A DNA stretch of 64,000 bases from Cerrena zonata (Eukaryota > Basidiomycota > Agaricomycetes > Polyporales > Cerrenaceae): NCBI GenBank assembly GCA_038087015.1, contig JASBNA010000006.1, positions 1,116,001 to 1,180,000 on the forward strand, in the 5' to 3' direction. Below, piece by piece: positions 61,747 through 64,000 of the stretch. How positions within the stretch are numbered: position 1 is the stretch's first letter; every line of letters starts with the position of its first letter. A program made the position numbers and the translations under genes. The notes below the pieces were generated by a model. It was not told the DNA's origin. It saw only the letters and a list, made by a program, of their open reading frames with translations, and did no database searches.

Positions 61747-62446
61747 GGTGACGCAAGAAGTCATTGTTTCGACGTTGACGGAGGAGTGGCTATGGAGTGG
61801 GTTCTTGAAGGAGACAATAAACGGTCAGGAGTTTTATAGTGAGACGGTGCGACGCGCGTCGAGAAAAAAGTATAACCACGGAGTGGCACTCATAGTAGCC
61901 GCACAGTAACTCGAACCGGTAGGAAGGCTGCTTGACGAACGGGGTGGACATATCGCTATTCGGCATACTGCAGTTAGTTTCGACGGTTGCGCAAACTATT
62001 TTGACATCACCAGTCCAGCGTGTATTGTACATGGAAATCATACAGACCTGGAGCTCGCATTTTGGAGAGCTCATCACTACAATAGTAGACTTCCATGTCT
62101 GGAGACTACCTTCCTCTCCGATTTTTTCTGATCCGGACGCAGTGGAGTTGCGTCATGGTTGATATCTAAATGCAACAAGGGATAAGGAGAGCCTAAAGAA
62201 TACCAAATTTCCGTTTAACACCGGGATCATTTGGTCAAAACCGAGGAGTTGTTGTCAAGATCCTGGAAACAAAGTTGATGGCGAAGTGAAAGATGTTTTG
62301 AAGGAAGCGTCTGTTGTGTGAGTGAGCGTCTGCTTGCTTACGCGGCGTGCCAACAATTTCACGAGTCTACCTACTGTCTACCTGTACACAGTACACTCAT
62401 CTATATTTTGTCTATCTCCTTCACGACCTCAATCTTACGAAACAAA
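61747..62446. other. divergent promoter region of helicase B and PAM18
   Basis: Short frames on both strands without family resemblance. Nothing else seen. Confidence 0.5.
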
Positions 62447-62817
62447 ATGGCAACACCTGTGATTCTAGGTGTCGGAGCGATTGCTGCAGCGATAGCAGGA
62501 CGCAGTCTCTTGAGACGAGGTGCTCAGGCAGGTGCCGACCAATGGGTGAAAGGTGGCTTCAAGGCCAGGATGGATCGCAAAGAAGCAGTAGCTATCCTTG
62601 GTCTCAAGTGAGCCCAACCCACTATTTCTCACTTATAGTCTCTAACTATGCCATGTTTCCACTTTATAGGGACAGTCCCACAGTACGGAACAAGCTCAAG
62701 GATGCACACCGTCATATCATGATAGCAAACCATCCCGATCGAGGAGGGTCGCCGTATCTCGCGAGTAAAATAAATGAGGCAAAGGATTTACTGGAAAAGG
62801 AGCTCAAGAAGTCGTAG
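62447..62817 (+). CDS. PAM18: mitochondrial import motor J protein PAM18/TIM14
   Basis: Two exons, 62447-62607 and 62670-62817; 102 residues. PAM18 is anchored in the inner mitochondrial membrane and stimulates the mitochondrial Hsp70 of the TIM23 motor. The N-terminal helix ([18 protein letters not shown]) is the membrane anchor; [20 protein letters not shown] leads into the J-like domain, with the essential HPD in [18 protein letters not shown], and the protein ends LLEKELKKS. This is the compact single-domain form usual for fungi. The upstream frame from 62318 is open but the ATG at 62447 matches the family N-terminus. Confidence 0.94.
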
Positions 62818-63252
62818 TACATGGTACCCATGTTCACTTTCAGTATCCAAAATTAATACGCTTACACCGCTTACAGGTATCAGCTTGCTCTCCGTTACAC
62901 TATTGTACAATGCTATAATTATCGTCACTCATCCTCACTCTCTGATAATACACACATGTCTACAGTCCTGCTTTGGTGCCGCAAATCAACTCTTCACGGG
63001 GGTATCACCTCATTTGCGACTTACACCCTCAAGCTTCGGTCAGAACGGTTAATATTAGAGTCATTAGGTTCCCATCCGAGGTATGAAATTCATTCCATTT
63101 CTATTGAGCAGTGTCTTTCTTTCAGGTCTCCTACGGTCGAAATATCTCACCGGAAACAGTCGACAAATACACCCTCGATCGACTTCCATTTTGGTGCATT
63201 ACTTCGCTGACTAAGCTCCACCTTCTCGACTTTTCACTTCTTGCACTGAACG
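62818..63252. other. intergenic region
   Basis: Between PAM18 and the methyltransferase gene; nothing recognised. Confidence 0.5.
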
Positions 63253-64000
63253 ATGTCAGAAGCTCCCATCGATCCGCCCTCCTCCAAACTCGGGACCAAA
63301 GCCCAGTACGCTCTACCCTTGTATAGCTATAACCAGTACACCTTGGGATTGACATTCTTGCTAGTTGGGATGATGTCTACTCGACTGAAATAGATAACTT
63401 CGAAACGATCGGCGATGAGGGTGAAATTTGGTACGCTCCACCAAATTCCACTCTGGTCATGACTATGAATATGGTCTAGGTTTGGAGAAGATAGCATGGA
63501 GAAAATGGTCGACTGGGTAGTGGACAACATACCCAAAGACCCTAATCCTTCCATCCTCGAAGTGGGCTCAGGAAACGGAGCCCTTCTTTTCGCGTTAGTA
63601 GAAGCAGGGTTTAACCCCGATCGTATATGCGGTGTGGACTACAGCGAGCATGCAGTGTCCCTGGCCAAGGCTATCTCGTCGTCCAAAGATATTGAGGGTG
63701 CAGACCATGTTACGTTCGCCGTTTGTGACTTCTTATCGAACTTCCCCGCTCCTCTGCATGAGGTTCCTGATGCGAGTCAGAGAAATCCTGATGTCTGGGA
63801 TCTAGTCCTGGATAAGGGGACTTTCGATGCTATGGCGTTGATGGAGAAGGACGCGAGTGGGGGTTCACCCTCAGATTCGTATCCCTCAAGGATTGTTCAA
63901 GTTGTTAAACCGGGCGGATACTTCTTGATCGTCTGTGAGTGTAGTCGAGATTCGTCTCTCCATGTGATATTTTCTAACACCTTTTTGTAGCATGTAACTT
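63253..64000 (+). CDS. EFM4: EFM4/METTL10-type protein-lysine methyltransferase, 3' end outside the window
   Basis: Exons 63253-63305, 63365-63430, 63480-63934 and 63991 to beyond the window end. The visible part has MSEAPIDPPSSKLGTK, then HWDDVYSTEIDNFE, WFGEDSMEKMVDWV, the SAM-binding motif ILEVGSGNGAL, the acidic GVDYSEHAVSLAK strand and DLVLDKGTFDAMAL, typical of EFM4, which methylates elongation factor 1-alpha on lysine using S-adenosylmethionine. The sequence VVKPGGYFLIV precedes the last intron. Frame is intact as far as it can be followed. The remaining C-terminal strand lies beyond base 64000. Confidence 0.9.

Overview
The window is nuclear DNA from a filamentous basidiomycete, almost certainly a mushroom-forming Agaricomycete. 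The evidence is protein-coding genes cut by many 45-80 bp GT-AG introns, a DUF6535 membrane protein, a family of Agaricomycete-type sesquiterpene synthases, kinases with HGD in place of HRD, and a tRNA-Asp with a short intron. Exon junctions below were placed by eye from splice consensus, reading phase and family similarity; most main genes close in frame to the base.

Layout. 0.2-4.2 kb: a DUF6535 membrane protein (-). 4.2-17 kb: a terpene-synthase region with three intact sesquiterpene synthase genes (+), a decayed HNH-nuclease gene between copies 1 and 2, and a frameshifted 2-oxoglutarate/Fe(II) oxygenase gene between copies 2 and 3. A fourth synthase (-) at 34.8-35.9 kb has lost one base in codon 8-9. 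18-31.6 kb: five paralogous six-exon genes (-) for signal-peptide, single-pass membrane proteins, interrupted after the third copy by two protein kinase genes. 32.4-34.3 kb: a 17-exon proline iminopeptidase with one inserted base. 38.2-41.3 kb: a SUN-domain nuclear-envelope protein. 42-46.9 kb: two more kinases of the same family and a zinc-cluster fragment lacking its third cysteine. 47.4 kb: tRNA-Asp, followed by a ~1.06 kb element with inverted ends.

48.8-55.8 kb is a compact housekeeping block: COX11, a DNAJC8-like J protein, RMI1 and a carnitine acyltransferase, in divergent and convergent pairs. 56-61.8 kb holds two tandem UPF1-like SF1 helicase genes (-) with matching eight-exon structure; the outer copy (B) has two frameshifts and the inner copy (A) one near its C-terminus. 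The window ends with PAM18/TIM14 and the first exons of an EFM4-type lysine methyltransferase.

The most unusual signal is a block of about 2.29 kb (55,520-57,808) with only two CpG dinucleotides, although both flanks have many. It crosses the last two exons of the acyltransferase gene and more than half of helicase A, leaves the reading frames nearly intact, and contains a 42-nt-arm inverted repeat between the two convergent genes. Other points are a membrane-protein/kinase paralog cluster that could be a surface-sensing locus (inference) and single-base frameshifts concentrated in the accessory genes and absent from the housekeeping block.
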